In this document: in pieces, positions 24,901 to 39,900 of the stretch
How the letters are laid out: the number at the start of each line of letters is the position of its first letter
Numbering within the stretch: position 1 is the stretch's first letter
Made by a program: the position numbers and the translations under genes
The notes under the pieces: model-generated
What the model saw: only the letters and a program-made list of their open reading frames with translations
The model's database searches: none
Told to the model about the DNA's origin: nothing
NCBI GenBank assembly: GCA_028564705.1
Contig: JAPXFQ010001133.1
Location: 3,796,001-3,860,000, forward strand
DNA from: Apricaphanius iberus
Taxonomy: Eukaryota > Chordata > Actinopteri > Cyprinodontiformes > Aphaniidae
DNA length: 64,000 nucleotides
Reading direction: 5' to 3'

Positions 24901-27900
24901 CTTATTTCTAAAAACTGTCAAATAAAAGAAACCCATTCACAATTAATAATAATACAATTGAGATTACAAAAAGAACAACTTGCATACCTGCAAGAGACTC
25001 TTCATATTTCAGGATGTGCTCAACCAGATTGTCGACCAGCTGAACACAGGCCTTTTTAGCTGGTTTATATGAAGCATCCTCTTCAGATTTAAGAAGCTGG
25101 GGGAAAAAACAATTTATCCGTATTAGAAGACTGTGAATAACATTAGGAATATAACTACCAACCACGAGAGTTAAAATTACGTTTTGGAGAAGCTGTTCAA
25201 ACCAGTCATAACCAGTGTCTCGACATGCAGCAACCTAAAAGAGTTAGGAGACAAGCAGATTAATAATTTCAGGTTTACCCTGAAATTAAAATCAGAATCT
25301 CTAATAAGAGGTCAAGTTTTGCTTACACAAAATTCTATGATGGCACAGAAAGCAAAAAGTTCAGCAAAACTTACAACATCAGTGATGTTGAGAATCTTTC
25401 TGGTCATGGTTTCCTTGTCATGTGCTGGAGTTGGAGTAAACCACAGCTTCTGGAATGTCTCATTCACCAGTTTCTGAACAGAAGAATTATTGGACATTCA
25501 TTCATTCAACTAACAATTCCAACACCAAATTAAGTTAAAACGGATTGATAAAAAGAAGATGCATCTAGAAGTCCTATAAGGAAAAATTTCTCACTATTAT
25601 AAAGAGGAAGTAAATAAAGGTAAAAAAAAATGATAAGTAGATGTAGCTGATTCATACCTTGATGCCTTCTTCATCGTTGACCCTGCGGATCATCTTGACA
25701 CACATCTCAGTGATCTTACTGAAGGTTGGTTGCTCCAGACAGATGTCTCTGAGAATCTTGATCACCCGCTTTCTCACACTGATACCAGTGTCCTGTGCAT
25801 CGAAAAAATATAGCACAATAGAATAATTGCTGGTCAACAAATCATTACAGTAAAAACAAAGTTCTTTTCCATTTTCAAATCAAACAGATGCATAAAGAGG
25901 CAGGAGCACTGTTTTACCAACAGATGGCAGTATAAGACAGTTATAATAGATGAACTTTGCATGAACCCCTCTTCACATTTCCATGACAACTGGCCTAACA
26001 ATGTCCTTATGTTCAGTCACCAGATGCAAAGCTCAAAACACTTATTTTTTGCTTCTTTTCAGTACAGATGGCTTTAATAATCCAGACAAAAAAGGAAAAG
26101 ATCTTTGCTAATCCCGCTGTTTCTATTTGCTTCATGTAATTTATGTAGCTACAAGCACTAGGTAAGAAATAACTGGGTTTGCAGGTGTCAGCTAATTCCT
26201 GCAGCACGTGGTATGTTTACATTTTCTGACCTACGGTATGGGATCTTTTTAAGTAACCAACAAAAAAAAAAAACACAAATCTAATAACACCTAAACATAA
26301 CCTCTTCTTTAGATGTTCATTTCAGGATTACAAACTCGCATAACATTCATCTGGCAACAGTTACGCATTTAAGTACCAAAACTTCTGCTTCCATGTTCAA
26401 CAACTCCTTTAAATGTTCCTTTCCTATTTGTTATCAAACAAATAGCCACAAAACAATACTGAAAAATTAAACTTAAAACTTACCAATATCCTCTCAATGA
26501 GCATGTCGTAGTACTGCTCAGTAAGTTGGGGTCTGCTGAGCACGAACCTGCCCAGCAGCTCTACAGCTGCCTCTCTCACACTGGTGGAGTTATCCATCAA
26601 GCGGCCATGGACGCCTCGCTGCATGTCCGACTATAAACAAGGAAAATGAGAGCAGACAACTCTGTGATGAGATTACTTACTCTAATAATGATTAGACCAG
26701 ACACAAATAAGGGGCCAATTTGCAATGAAAAACAACAAAACGCAATACAAGGATTTACTCAAAAACAAACCCATCAGACAAATTTAACTTCACACGTACC
26801 CTGGCCAGAATGCTGGGGTCCACAGCCACAACCTCTGATAAACACTTCATGGCTTTAGTCCTAACAGCGATGGCACTTTCCCCAAGAACTCGCAAAATCT
26901 ATTGCGCAATAGAATAAAGCCGAAATAAATCAATAAAACATAAACACCCATAGAAAATCTGTGTCAGTGTAAGGTTACTTTGTTAAAACGGATATTCAGA
27001 TAAATCATCTTACCTGTGTTAAATAAATATCAAAGCTCTGGGCAAACGGCCTCATGGAGGCCAAATAACGCACGATTAGGCAGGAGTCTTCGTAGTCCAC
27101 AGTGTCCGAGTTCATTCTGTAGAGAAGGAATAAATGAATGAGGTTTTAGTTTGATCAGTCTGACCAGGATTGGTCCGATACAAATACCAGTATTGGAAAT
27201 AATCCCTGATACTGGAAAAAAAAGAAGGTATCGGCAAGTAGTTCTGTCTAAACACAATCCGATATCATGCATTTTTTTCCTGCCCAACCCTACCACATAC
27301 TGACACAGGCAGTGATAAAATGCAATTGCATGATGGTTGCTTCACGTTGCTAGAATGGAAATCCTATTGCCTATTATGCAGGATTTGCCTCTGGAGAGTT
27401 TTCCAGAGGCGGTACAAATGACACAGTGCTCGGTGACACCTAAAGCCCAAGTATCAAAATCAGTATCGGACATAAAAAAAGTAGTATCAGAACATCTCCA
27501 GTTCTGACAGCAAGCTGAGAAGAGCAATGTTAATTAGGATGATATTATGGAAAAGCACCAACAGGTCTATTAATGCACACATGATCAAAGATCAGACAAA
27601 GTCAACAAGGTGAAATCCTTACTTCAGTGTGGTGAAATGGGCCGGTGTCGTCTTAATGATGTTCCGCAGAAACTTCTTGCGTTTCTCCGCACGCTGCATT
27701 ATTTCTCCAGTTGTTTCCAGCTCCTTTGCATGTTGGGGCCCGTCCGATGAGTCCTCCTCCTTCGGATTCTGGTTCCTCATAGACTTCTCGGCCTCGGTTG
27801 TAGCATCACGGAACCATTGGGCAATGTAAAACTTTCTAGCAAACTACAGGACAAAGACTATATTAGATTGGGCTCATTCAGTGAAAAACATTTTCTTTGA

Positions 27901-30900
27901 CGCAGGTACTTATAAAACATAATATTTAAACAAAATACTGGATAAAAAAATTATATATATATATATATATAACAGTTTTAGTGGATTGACAAAAACTTGT
28001 TTCCTAATGCATGAACTAACATAAACTAAGAATCTGAGTCTTGTGACTACAGAGCATTTATATACAAAGAAAGAGTTTAACACACATTACATTTAAAATG
28101 TCAGTGTGCTGTTCACTTCCTGCAAAAAGGTGTTGATACCAACACTATATTCAGCCTGATGTAAACTCACCACAAGAGAAGGATCCGTCTCAGCATTCTC
28201 TTCCATATAGTCCAGTAAAGCTTTCTGCAGCTGCTGCGTCTCATCAGTGCCTGGAGACTAAATAATCAGAGTCAAATTACACACTAATCAATCAGAAAAA
28301 AAAAGACAGAATTTAAATATGGAGGTTAAAAAAGAGCAAACAACTAAAAGACATCCTTTATTTTTAAAGGTGAGGTTCTTTTAAAAAGCAATCAGTTGTC
28401 AATATCTTATTTGCAGCAGATAACTCTCTTTCCAACTCCGTTTGGTAATAATCCAGATTAGCTGTACCAGCAGTAAAGTCACTGGTAGTATTTGGATTCA
28501 CACAAAACAGCATTAGAGCAGAATTAAGAGTAATGTATGTTACTAAAGAACCAGATTACAAAAGCAACCACTGTGCAGTTATTAAAATAAAGTGGCATAC
28601 TCAGATCTGAATGTGCAACTGAGTAGGATAATTAAGAAAATATATTTGTTTACAGAATGTGCACGTGTAGTTGGGCATTAGAAAATAAATAAATAAATAA
28701 ACTGAAAAACAAATGTGCATATAACAGCAAAAGAAACGTTACATCAAGTGAGAAACATTACAAATTACAGCAGGGGTGTAAATATGATTTGGTTTTTAGT
28801 GAGCAACGATGGTTATAGTCTAAAATTCACAGGGACGAAGAACAACATTCCTTCGTGTACCTAGGATGCTATACAGCTCAGCAACTATTAAATTAATTAC
28901 CTGCTTACAACCTATAAATCAAACATGACTTCAAAATCCCAGTAGAAAAACAAAGAACGAGTTAAAGCCAGATGCTTTTAAAATCATTGGTCACGTTTAC
29001 GGAACATACCCTGCCTGAGGCCATATACACACAAAGACGGTTTTTGTATATTTTTTTTAATGAATTTTCTCCCCACCTCGTCTAAAAAACAAACAAAAAA
29101 CAGTCCTTCCACACATTACATTAGTGCATGGTTAAACACACTCATAAACAAGCCAAACGTGTACAGAGCATTACTTCCCCCAAATCATATCCACTCAGAG
29201 TAACTTTCTACCTTTTACATTCAGTAGTAATTGAGCTTTAAAAAAAAACCAAAAAAACAAGCAAGCAAAAAGTGCTTGGACAATCGGTAATGCAAACACA
29301 TCTCTGAGGGCATAAATGCTGTTTCTGAGAATGAGCACAGGTGGCACAAGTGTTGTTGGAGCATTTTTGTTGCACACAGTAACGTTGCAAAACCTAAAAC
29401 TCCAGTTAGCCGTATCCACAAGCAAACAATGAAAATCATCACTTTGGTCGCAGTTTTTGAAAATACTTGTTTTGCTGCCTTAAATCTGGGTTTTCATGTG
29501 GATGATAGGCCAAATCGTTAAAAATATCTTTGTGTTGTGAGATACCCAGGCAAACGTAGACAAGGCATGAGTCTACAACAGCTTTGAGGTTGAGCTCTGA
29601 TATGAGAGACACAAATATTTGCAGCTGAGTTTTCATGTTGTCAACAAAGGGGGATGAAAGCATGAATAGGATGCATTTCTCAAGCACTTCCCATAACTTT
29701 TGAAACAAGACGACGACTTCCTGAGGATAAACTAATATTGTTTTATCAGATTACACCTGCTTTAAAACATCCATCTATGAAAAATCCAATACATTTAGAT
29801 CAACAGAAACATTTGTTTATTTTAAAATGTTTGCAAATTATTTAATTATGTATTTCAATAATTGTTCATACTATTATACTGTTTAAGATTTGAAAACTGG
29901 TAACAGTTTAAGCCACCTTCAAATTCATCTGGTTTGGAGCTCCAAATTTGACGTCCTGTTTTGCTAAAGTCTTGTTCTGTATACCAAAATATCCGCCTAA
30001 AGTACCTACCTAAAATGTCCTGATTCAGTTGTATTGCCAAAAAATTAACAATTTAAAAGTTGCTCCGACTGTCAACTCTAGGATAGAAGTGTATTTCTTG
30101 CTGGGTGCAACATGTTACAGTTTTTTACCTCTTGTAGGATGCGATCAATAGATCTCTGATCCATCTTGCTAGTCACTGCATCCTTCCTGAGTCTGGCTGC
30201 CACTGTGCCCAGGTAGTCTAGAGATGCTACCCTCAGAGCCATTTCTGTCTGTTTATTACTGAATTGGTGTACCTGAGAGGAAAACAGAAAAGCGAAGAGA
30301 AACACTTTAACAACAAAACTAATGATATGCAACAATGACACCAATTTACATTTGAAAGGACATTTTTTGATCGCCACAAACTGGACAAAAAATTATTCAT
30401 TTAGTGACATGACCTCAGCTGATGGATGAGTCATTTTTCCAAAGGTCGCTTTAACAACTCAAACACTAATATTTCTTCTCATATCGCTATATTCCAGTGT
30501 TTTAAACGTTTTCCATACTAACCAACAGTCTTCCAAGAAGACTTAGCAACAGCTCTGCTGCAGGCCACTCTGGTTTGTTTACGGTTGACAGCAGGTCCTG
30601 GACAAAGTTTTCAAACAATGGCCGGTAATCTTCTTCTCCCTGCTTGCTGCCACACCTGAATGTAAAAGGAAATAAGCAGAAGGGAACAAAAAATAAATGA
30701 CACAAGAGATGAGGCTCCTTATTCATCGTAAGAAGTGCAGAAAACTAAAACAGTTTTTCAGAAACAATGGCTTAGTCAATGGTTAATCTAACACTAGAAT
30801 AAAAAGACTCATCTAGTAACTATAATAATAAAAAATAATTGAACTTAAATATTTGATATAAAAGTAGGACATAAAAACTGTGGAAACAGGAATTTTACTT

Positions 30901-33900
30901 TTTCAGGAAGACCGATAGGAAGTTTTGTGCTGTTCTCATAGCTGTCTCATACGAGTTGGTTATCAGGACGTCCTGATCCACCTTTAAATCGAAAACCACA
31001 TTAATCAGGAAATACGTTCCTAAATGTCATTTTTCCACTAATCTGTAGCTTGTATTTGCTTGTGTTGTACACCCCACCTTGTCGTACTCTTCAAATACAT
31101 CCTTGTCGCTAGGAAGATGGACGACACACTGGATGAGCTGCAGCACCAGAGCGGTCACCATCTGGATGTACATCGGCTCTCCATCCTGGTCTGAGCTGTT
31201 CAGCCTAAGAAATAAGAGACAGGACAATGGGTGAGTGATCCTAGATATCAAAGGGTGTGACTTTAAGAGCCCTTTGGTGCATGGAAAAGTTCATTTTCAA
31301 ATCTCAGTAAGAAGAGTTGTTTAATCAAGCTACCTGAAATTCCTAAGAGAGCGCTTGCTGGTGGGCAACCTGGCCAGAGAAGTAAAGATCTCCTCCAAGA
31401 TAAGCTGCCGATGCTTCTCATAACGAGAGAAAACCTGAAACACATGGAAATGATTTATATACTTTACCTTCAATTATGCAGGACATTAAAAACAAGAATT
31501 AGGTAATAATTGTGGAAAAATAAGTCAGAAATCATATAGAACAATGAAGTACTTTCCCTTTAAGGACTCACCGCTGTGACCAGCTTAATGGCACACAACT
31601 GCAGCTCACTGACATTCTCCACAAAAAACGGAGTTATTCCCATTGAGGAAACCTGTAAAACAGGAGAAAAACGTTCCATAATTCATATGCTTAAGCAATG
31701 TGATACAATTTCTACCAGGCTGAACAGAGAATTCCAGCATCATTTTTATACATATGCTTAGCTATTTTTTTTTTACCTGTAGGATGGTCGTGTCTGTAAG
31801 AAGCTGGATTTCTAGAAGCTCTGAAATGTTGCTGACGATGTCACACACCTTGTTGTATAACATTACAATGACACGCTGCTTGTGTGTCGAGCATTTTGCA
31901 CGCTTTGCCTTGGAGCTCAACATGCCACCTAGATGGAAAAAATAAGACATTTTTATTACTCAAAGTCTTGGAGAAAAAGTATGTTATTCCCTAATATTTT
32001 CTTGGGTGTTTAACGATAAATGAACAAGATTAATATTCTAAAACTGAATATACAGTATATCTGAATAGAATATGAATAGAATTTCCAAACAGCTACAGCA
32101 CATCATTAAGCTGAGGCAATGTGTGATTCAATGGCAGGAACGTTTTACTGGAACAAGGAACTTTTTCTGAGGCCATTCTTTTATCCCTGTCATTTCCACT
32201 GCAGTAGCCAATCAGATTACGGGAATATTAAACTATATATAAAACAAACCCTGGTAGGGAGGTAGGCACTTTTGAGGTGCGTGGATTTTTTCTTTTGAAC
32301 GGACCTAAAGGACGAGCCGTGCGGTATGAAGAGGCTTCTCATTGGTTGAATATTTCCAGCGTTTACTTTCAGTCATTTTCTACTTTACAGCATTTAAACC
32401 CTGCAACAGATGCTAAATATCACAGCGTTTCTCAATGTTCGTATTTAAATACAGTTAGAAAAGTCATCAACTTCAGCGAAAATATTCATTAAAGGACGCA
32501 CAGATTATGTGACTGGAGAAGTTGAAATCTATTTCAGTATTTACATTCTTAGTTGCAGGTTAAAGTAATCTGCACAGAATTTTGTTGTTGTCATTCTCTG
32601 GCTTTAGGTCTGATTGGAACAGGAGCCCAGCTGCAGGATTGTCGCAAACACATTCTGGACTCTGTAGTGGCTATAAGCTGTGATCCGAGTCCCCAGATCA
32701 CATAAACTAAAGCGTCAAACACTCCAGGGGAGGCCTCTATAAGTGTCAGCAGATGTAATTTACAGAAACAAGCTGAGTTTCGACCCCTCAGTAAATGTGC
32801 CAGAAAAACTAAGTAAGATCATGGGATTAATTTTTAGTCACTAAAGACAATTAATCCTTTCCTTAGCTTTTTCAGAAACCTAAATCAGTTAAATAAGCTT
32901 AAAATAGGTCGCCCCAAATTAGACTGTTGCTTTATAACGCAATAATATTCACCTCCATGTGGGTCCACTCTGTAGACAGGATCATACTGTGGATAAAGCG
33001 TGTTCTGAAGGTGAAACTTGGTGTATTGCAGAACCCGCTCAATTACATCCTCTATGTACACAGCCTTTGGCATGTGTGTTGAGGTCATAATGTTAAGAGC
33101 TGTCAAACAGGCGTCGGCAGACTTTGTGACTCTCTCCATTATCAAGTCTCTCCAGAGTCTTTCCTCGTTTTCTGCGTCGTGGTCCTGAGGGTGGAAAAGA
33201 AAGCCCAACTATCTATTATGCGGAGACTTCAATTTGAGCTAATATCAATAGGATATTTTCTGCAGAATAACCGTTCACTTTGCTTGTTCAGTAAATGGTG
33301 GTAAAAGCAGGCAGTTTGACAGAAAAAACTCACATGATTTAACAAGGTAGTAAGCTTAGCTCCATCCTGGATGTTCTTCTCCAAGATGTTCAGGAGCTTC
33401 ACCAACTTGTCTGATGGGATCTACGGCAACACGGATGGCATTTAGGCCAACGTTGGAACCAACACACACAAATATGGGTCTGAACACAGATTTTGGACAA
33501 TCTGCTTTACCTTGCTGGTGATGTTCATGGCCTTGATTTTGGCTGACTCGCTGCCAAGCTCATTCAGCTGGTGTTTACCAAGTAACAGTTCCTGAGGTAT
33601 CTCATCATCATCTGCTGCTTATCAACAAAAATTAGGGAGGAAAAAAAAGAACAGAAAAAAGGAGTTTAGTGAACTGCAAAATTTTTTCAAAATAAAAATA
33701 AATGAATGTTGATAAGTACCCATGGTAGTGAAATCCACATCCTCCAGATTTTCCAGTATGTTGTCGATGCTTGCCAAGAATCTCTTGAATGTGGATGAGT
33801 CCATTAGCTCTTCTTGGGTTAGCTTAGGTTCGTATGCTTTTCGTTTCTTCTGCTTCTCCTTCATCTTCATTTTTCTGGCAACTGAAAAAAAGGAAGGAAA

Positions 33901-36900
33901 TGTTTTTGTTGGGAAATTTGTTTTGTGATACAACGACCAGATATAACGGACGAAATACTCTGGCATTTACATATTTTGCTTTCATGAAAAACATTTGCAT
34001 ATTGTTATTAAAAACTATTTTAATGTAATACAAAAATGCCAGTATCAACTCTCCAAACAATATGCAACACTTTCGTATGACACACACATCTTTAAAAAAG
34101 AAATATTCTTTCAGAGCATATTGCTTACTTTCACTCATGCTGGGTGGAGGCGAATCTTCGTCGGAGGAGTCACGGTAGCGGCTGCCCGAGCCTCGCCGAC
34201 CTTCCCGTTGCCCGCTTTTCCGGTGATCCCCAGAACCCCGTCGTTCCCTCTCTTCAAACTCCCAGGCTCTGTCTTTGTCTCGTTTGTGACGCTTCCTTGC
34301 CGCTGTAAGGATTTAAACAGGACATTATTATCATAATTTCCCTATACTGATGTGTGGCCTCGGAAATTTTTTTTTTATTCTATATAGTTATCAGAGGGAT
34401 TTTCTGGCATAAAAACACCACAAGGAACGAGACTTAAAAATAATTGCGTTATATTGCGTAATTCCTCTAACTACTGTTCTAATACATTAAATATTTTTAT
34501 CCCTCAAAAGAAATCTCCCAAAAAGAAAATCATTTTACTCACACTCTCCATTTGCATCGTAATCTTCATCCGAGCTGACTTCAGCGTATTTGGGCTTCTC
34601 GTTTACAGTACTTCGCTTCCTCTTGTTCATCTTGACCCTTTCATACATTGGCATGGTGGACTCTATTTCTTCCAGTAACTCTGGGGGAAGCTCCTTTAAA
34701 ACTTCTGGATCCATACCACCTAAAGAGTTGATAGTAATACTATAATTAACAAGTAACTTTAAAGAGGCGTAAACGAGAAGCGTCTGTGGTACCATGAGTT
34801 TCTTACTTTTGCCCGACTTTCCTGAGAACCTCTTCTTCCCAGACTTGCTGTGCCGGATGATTCTCTGAATCTGGTCGACTGAGAGCTTTTTTAACACCAC
34901 GACAGGCTTTGGCCGCTTCTCAAAGTCCTTCACCAAACCTAGCCTCTCTAGTTTCACCTTAGGCTGGCCCCACATTTGACTTTCTGTTGACCCACTGTTC
35001 TCCCGATCACGATTAATCTACAAGAAAAAAAAAAAACAAGAAAAAGAAACAGTTATTTCAAGTTTTAAAAGCTGCGCACAATCATTTTGGACAGAAAATC
35101 AAAACAGCCAAAATGGAAAATTAAATAAAAATACATCAAATGAATAAATAAAAACAATGAAACTGACAATGTTTGTGATTTTGATGTTAAATCTCAGAAA
35201 CCCAAAAGCAAATACATAAAGAGATATTCCACTTTCTCAATAATAAGGGTAAAGGTCAACACTATGAGGGAATGGTAGAAAATCACCCTACATCATGAGG
35301 AAATTGCTACAATAACAGTACACAAAAAAAAATGTTGCATTTGTCTTCTTCTACTTGGACAATCCTTTCCCCTGACTTTGAAGTTCTGGCTAAATAAGAT
35401 CAGGTGAAAATGATTGGAGTTGAACTCTTCTGTGAAACAAATAATAGTTCAGCCAAACAGCCACTGAATGTAGAAGATGCTGACTAGGCATTAAAAAGAG
35501 GCTGCATGGCTCAGGCCTTTTTCTGGGATTTTAACAAGAAGCCTGGAGTTAAATAAGCTTTTACTGTTTACGGCCTAAAAACGGTAAAGCACAAACTGAA
35601 CAATACATCAAAGTAGAATAACTAACACAATAGCTTCAATAAAGTGATCACAAATGAGTGCCTGTATGCACCATGTGGCTGGAGATCACAGTTCTGATGC
35701 TATGCATTCACAATTTGCAAGAAAATAATGTATTTACACAGTCAGCGACACTTGATACAAACTATAAGTAAGGCTTAAGCTCACAGGGAATTTGCAATGA
35801 TGATAAAATGAAGATTAGGGAAAAACTGATATCGTGCAGCTCCTTGGAAAAGCTGACTAAAGCGTAGTTTATACTTCTCTGTCTGCAGAGACGCACACCT
35901 CAATTATCCATCGACCGGCACGCAAACACAGAGTACAGCCCAAATTTTTTAACCATCCATCGAACGCAACGGAGAGCATGATTGGTCAGCCCAACATCAA
36001 CCCCAGATGATTTCACTACAACGGCGCTCTACAGTCGATGTAATCGGTTATCAATGCAGCTTTTGGCCACTAGATGCTTTATATAGCAAGGCCAGATTAT
36101 CTCATCTGATGTTTTTGGTGACTTTGAACACCAGGAGGCGTAGAGAACAACAAAGCAGAACGCTGTGTTTATTCAATGAGCTGTACTTCTTTAAAAACCT
36201 TCCCATAGTAAAACTCACTCTGTTGGTCATTGTTCCTAGAGTGTACGCAAGTTTACACTACGAAAGGTCTGCACCCCCTACAGTCCTGATGGGGAATTGT
36301 TTCGCAACAACAGAGAAGCATAAAAGGAACCAAACCTGCTGAAGGAGAAACATAAACTAGCCAAAACAAGCAAACAGGAGCCGCTAATAAAGAAAGGGAG
36401 ACATTCTTTTTTAACCAGCATAGAGCATTATAACCTTTCCTTACCCATAGCTGCACACTGCGGATTAGCAGGATGAAAGCAGGCAAATATAATACTCCCC
36501 TGATTTACAGCAACACGTTGGAACAAAAAGAGCATCACCAACAATCTTTACACATGCAACTGAAGCTACAAGCTGTTAAGACAGCCAAGTGTAGGTCTCC
36601 AACCTCTGCAGACAGCCCGACTAATAAACCAGCTAATAACGGAGTTATACATGTGTAACTCTATGAGGACCATAACAGCAAAAAGGAAAATCTTCTGCTC
36701 ACTGGAAAAGAGGACTAAACTCAGCAGATGTCTACTCAAGACGTTTGTATGCCTATAGTCATGCAAAAGTTTGTTTCTTCATCAGAATATGACTCAGTCT
36801 GCCATCAGTTTGTGTACTGATGAGGTACACATTCAATGTAATTTTTAAAGATAAACAGAGGCAAAAACAATTAACCAATCACCAAAGACAATAATGCAAC

Positions 36901-39900
36901 ACCAACCACAAATAAGTTACCATTCAGCTATGTAGCTCCTCAAGTTCACAACTTCAGGGCAATCTTTACTAATAATATATTTGCCACATATATGTATATA
37001 TATGTCCCATTTAGACCTTTTCAATACTAAAATAATAGAAGAGTTCCTAAACAAATGCAATGGGATATATTTTTAATACAACTGAATGATAGCATAACTG
37101 CCACCCTGTAGGGAACTATTGTAAACGTCCTAATGGCAGTGTTCTTTTATTCTAAGGAGGATTCTGGGTAACAACAGTATGAAATGACCAAAAAAGATTT
37201 TATTTTTCAGGCCAGATTTCAGTGAACCGTTAGCCACAGTGGAAGATCTCCTTGACGTATTTGCTTTAATATGTCCACCAACTACTTCTATTTGTACACC
37301 AATTCAAAATAAAAAGGCAATGCTTAACAGATGGTTAGGTTTGAGTTATTATGTCGACAGAATTTAAAAACAAAAACCAGAATTAAAAACAGGGAAAACA
37401 TAAAAATGGGAAAACAAAAATCAATAGTGAGCAGGGGAATGATTTGGTTTTGTGAGATTGCAGGCAGTGACAGCTGAATGATTGGTAGGCGGTACATATT
37501 TGGTTCGGTCAACCCAGATCACCTTAGGGATCTGGAAGTTCTTCAGTGCTCCGGTATGCCCTCCAAGGAGCTGGGCAGGAAAAGAATCTGGGATTTTAGC
37601 ACCAGTGGAAGAAGAGGTCGCTTTGGATCCGTCCTGTCTGCTGCTGCTCCGGCCCGGCTCTCCCTGGAAGCCAGGCCGATCTCGATCGCTCCTGGAGCGC
37701 GAGTCGGGGGACCGCCTGTCTCTGCTGCCGGTCTCACTCCGATGCCTCCTATCCCTGTCGGACTCCCGATCTCGTCCGTGCTCCGCTCGGTTGGATGGCT
37801 TTGGCAACTCTCCGCGCCTATCCGAGGACTTCTCGTGGTGTCGGTGCTTTGGCGGCTCCCAACCTTCTCTCCTGCTGTCGTGTTTATCAACCCTGTTCTT
37901 GATGACCTCTGGTCGTCCATCTGGTTTCAACTGCAAGGCCGTGTCAGAACCTTCCACTGCTGCCGGCCCGCTTGCTGGTTCTTCCGGCCAGCGTTGGGCT
38001 TCAAGGGCGGGAATTGGGGCCGCCAGACAGGGGTCGAGCTGGCCATCAGCTCTTCCTGCCTGCTGGAGGTCGATGCTCACCATGAGGGGAGGGCGCCTGG
38101 CACCATTTCCAGCTGCAGTGGCCTCTTGTGGGGTCAGTTTGCCTGCATTGGCCCCTCCTGTGGATCCACTCCCTGGGGCACCAGTGGGGGCCCCTGGTCC
38201 TCCTGCACCAGGCTCAAGAGGAAAAGAGTCCTGTTTTCTCTTCTTAAGTGGCTTATCTAGAAGAAAGTTAAAAATATATATATAATTAAATCAACAGCAG
38301 TTTTAATGAATATAATTTCTCATTATCAGTATGCCAACCGGAAACTAACGGTAGCAACATAAAAATGAATAAGACAACACACCTTTATCTTGAACTTCTT
38401 TTGAACACTTCTCGCTGGCTGCTTCACGTTCAATCCTTTCGATCTCAGCAAGAGCATCAAGCTCCACCTCATCACAAGGTGAACCAGGGGGCAGAAGACC
38501 CCCAGCTCCACCCGTTTGAAGTGGCATCGGCTGGTGCTGCTGTCGGGCTGCCAAGTTTGGCTGAAGTACTGGAACGTGCTGAAAGCCGAGCTCTCCCTCA
38601 ATATTGTCCGAGTTCTGATCCATGCCTGGCCCGACGTCGCCTGACGAAGTAAAAAAAACAAAACGCAAAAGGCTGGGTTTAAACAAGCCCAAAACCTCAA
38701 CTTGTTTTCTATACAGTATAGAGTATGAAATAACTAATTTGCGAAAATGAATACCTGCTGGATCAGATTCATTTGACTTAACCCTGGAGAGCTTGAGGGT
38801 GAGTTTCGTAGAGTCCTTGTTTGGAGAGCTAACAATGTCATACAAATCTTTCTCCTCTTTCACCGTAGTAGTTTTCTTTCTTTGCTGGAGAAGCTGCTTC
38901 TGGTCAGCTCCAGCTTCCCTGGGCGAGGAAGCGTAGGGAGGCGGCGACTGGAGGATCAGCGGCGGGCGAGAACCCGCTACAAACAAGCGACATCACAGAG
39001 AGAAGCTTATATTTTAGAGATAATGAGAACGATTGCGTCCATACATAAAAGAAAGAATAATGAAAGAAAAAAAACACTGACAGTGCTACAGTGGAAACAT
39101 GGTTTGAAACTACATGTTCATCAAAGCCTGATTATGAACTTTCACCACTGATTAAGTGGACTAGAATAGTTTTGCCTCTTCCATCTCCAAGAATCCTTAC
39201 GTTTGGGCGTTCCCTCGCTCGACGTCGGCGAGCAGCCCGACTGCGGAGACCTCAGCTGGAAGGAAGGATTCCTCATGGCTGCATCGCCCTCCTGCAAAAC
39301 ATCAGATTTTCCCTTTTACGTCAGACATCGACTAAGTTTTCAAAGCATTTGCGAATAATCTGAATTTAGGAGCAGTTCAAGCCAAACAACGTAAACATAT
39401 CTATGAGTTTGCTCTACAATTTGTCAGCCATACCTCGTTTCCCAGCCGCTGCACAATATTCAGGTAGTCGTCAGTACCATGTCTCTCTGAATTGTGATTG
39501 GGAGCAATGGGAAGCTGCCCTGATACTTTGCCTTCTTGGATGTTTCGGATCCCACCAGGCACCATTGAGCTCGCCACTGAAGCTGAATAGATACAAAACA
39601 GGAATGAGGATAATTTTATTTCCTAAATAAACCAAATGTAAAATGATTAAATTGAGGATTATGACTGAAAAAAATAATGAGGAGCATTGGCATAGGCATC
39701 AATATTTATTGGAAATATTTGACATTTTTCTATAAGAACAGAATTATTACAACTACGTATCACAACTGTACAAAAAAAATTCTTGTAAAATTTTGAAATA
39801 GTAAGACGCACGTTTTTAATAAACTTGTAAAATTATCACAAGTGAAAACAATATTAAAACTTAACACAAAAATCCCAACAATATCTCCAAACTGACTAAT

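Noticed and set aside
29439..29741. The intronic open frame as an alternative nipbl exon
   Set aside because: Its best donor would leave the frame out of phase with coding exon 25, whereas exons 24 and 25 already join in phase and match human NIPBL without it.
32140..32480. GC-richer stretch with an open frame in a nipbl intron considered as an exon
   Set aside because: Neighbouring coding exons join in phase without it and the text resembles no protein. It is probably an old repeat, but I could not find ends.
35850..36345. Stretch starting 'agcgtagtttatacttctct' considered as a named transposon
   Set aside because: It resembles a teleost dispersed repeat, but I could not identify matching ends or a target duplication, so I did not annotate it as an element.
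37478..38285. Two long plus-strand open frames (about 260 codons each) over nipbl coding exon 10
   Set aside because: They are antisense shadows of a GC-rich coding exon whose minus-strand frame is continuous with the rest of nipbl and homologous to human NIPBL. They match no family.
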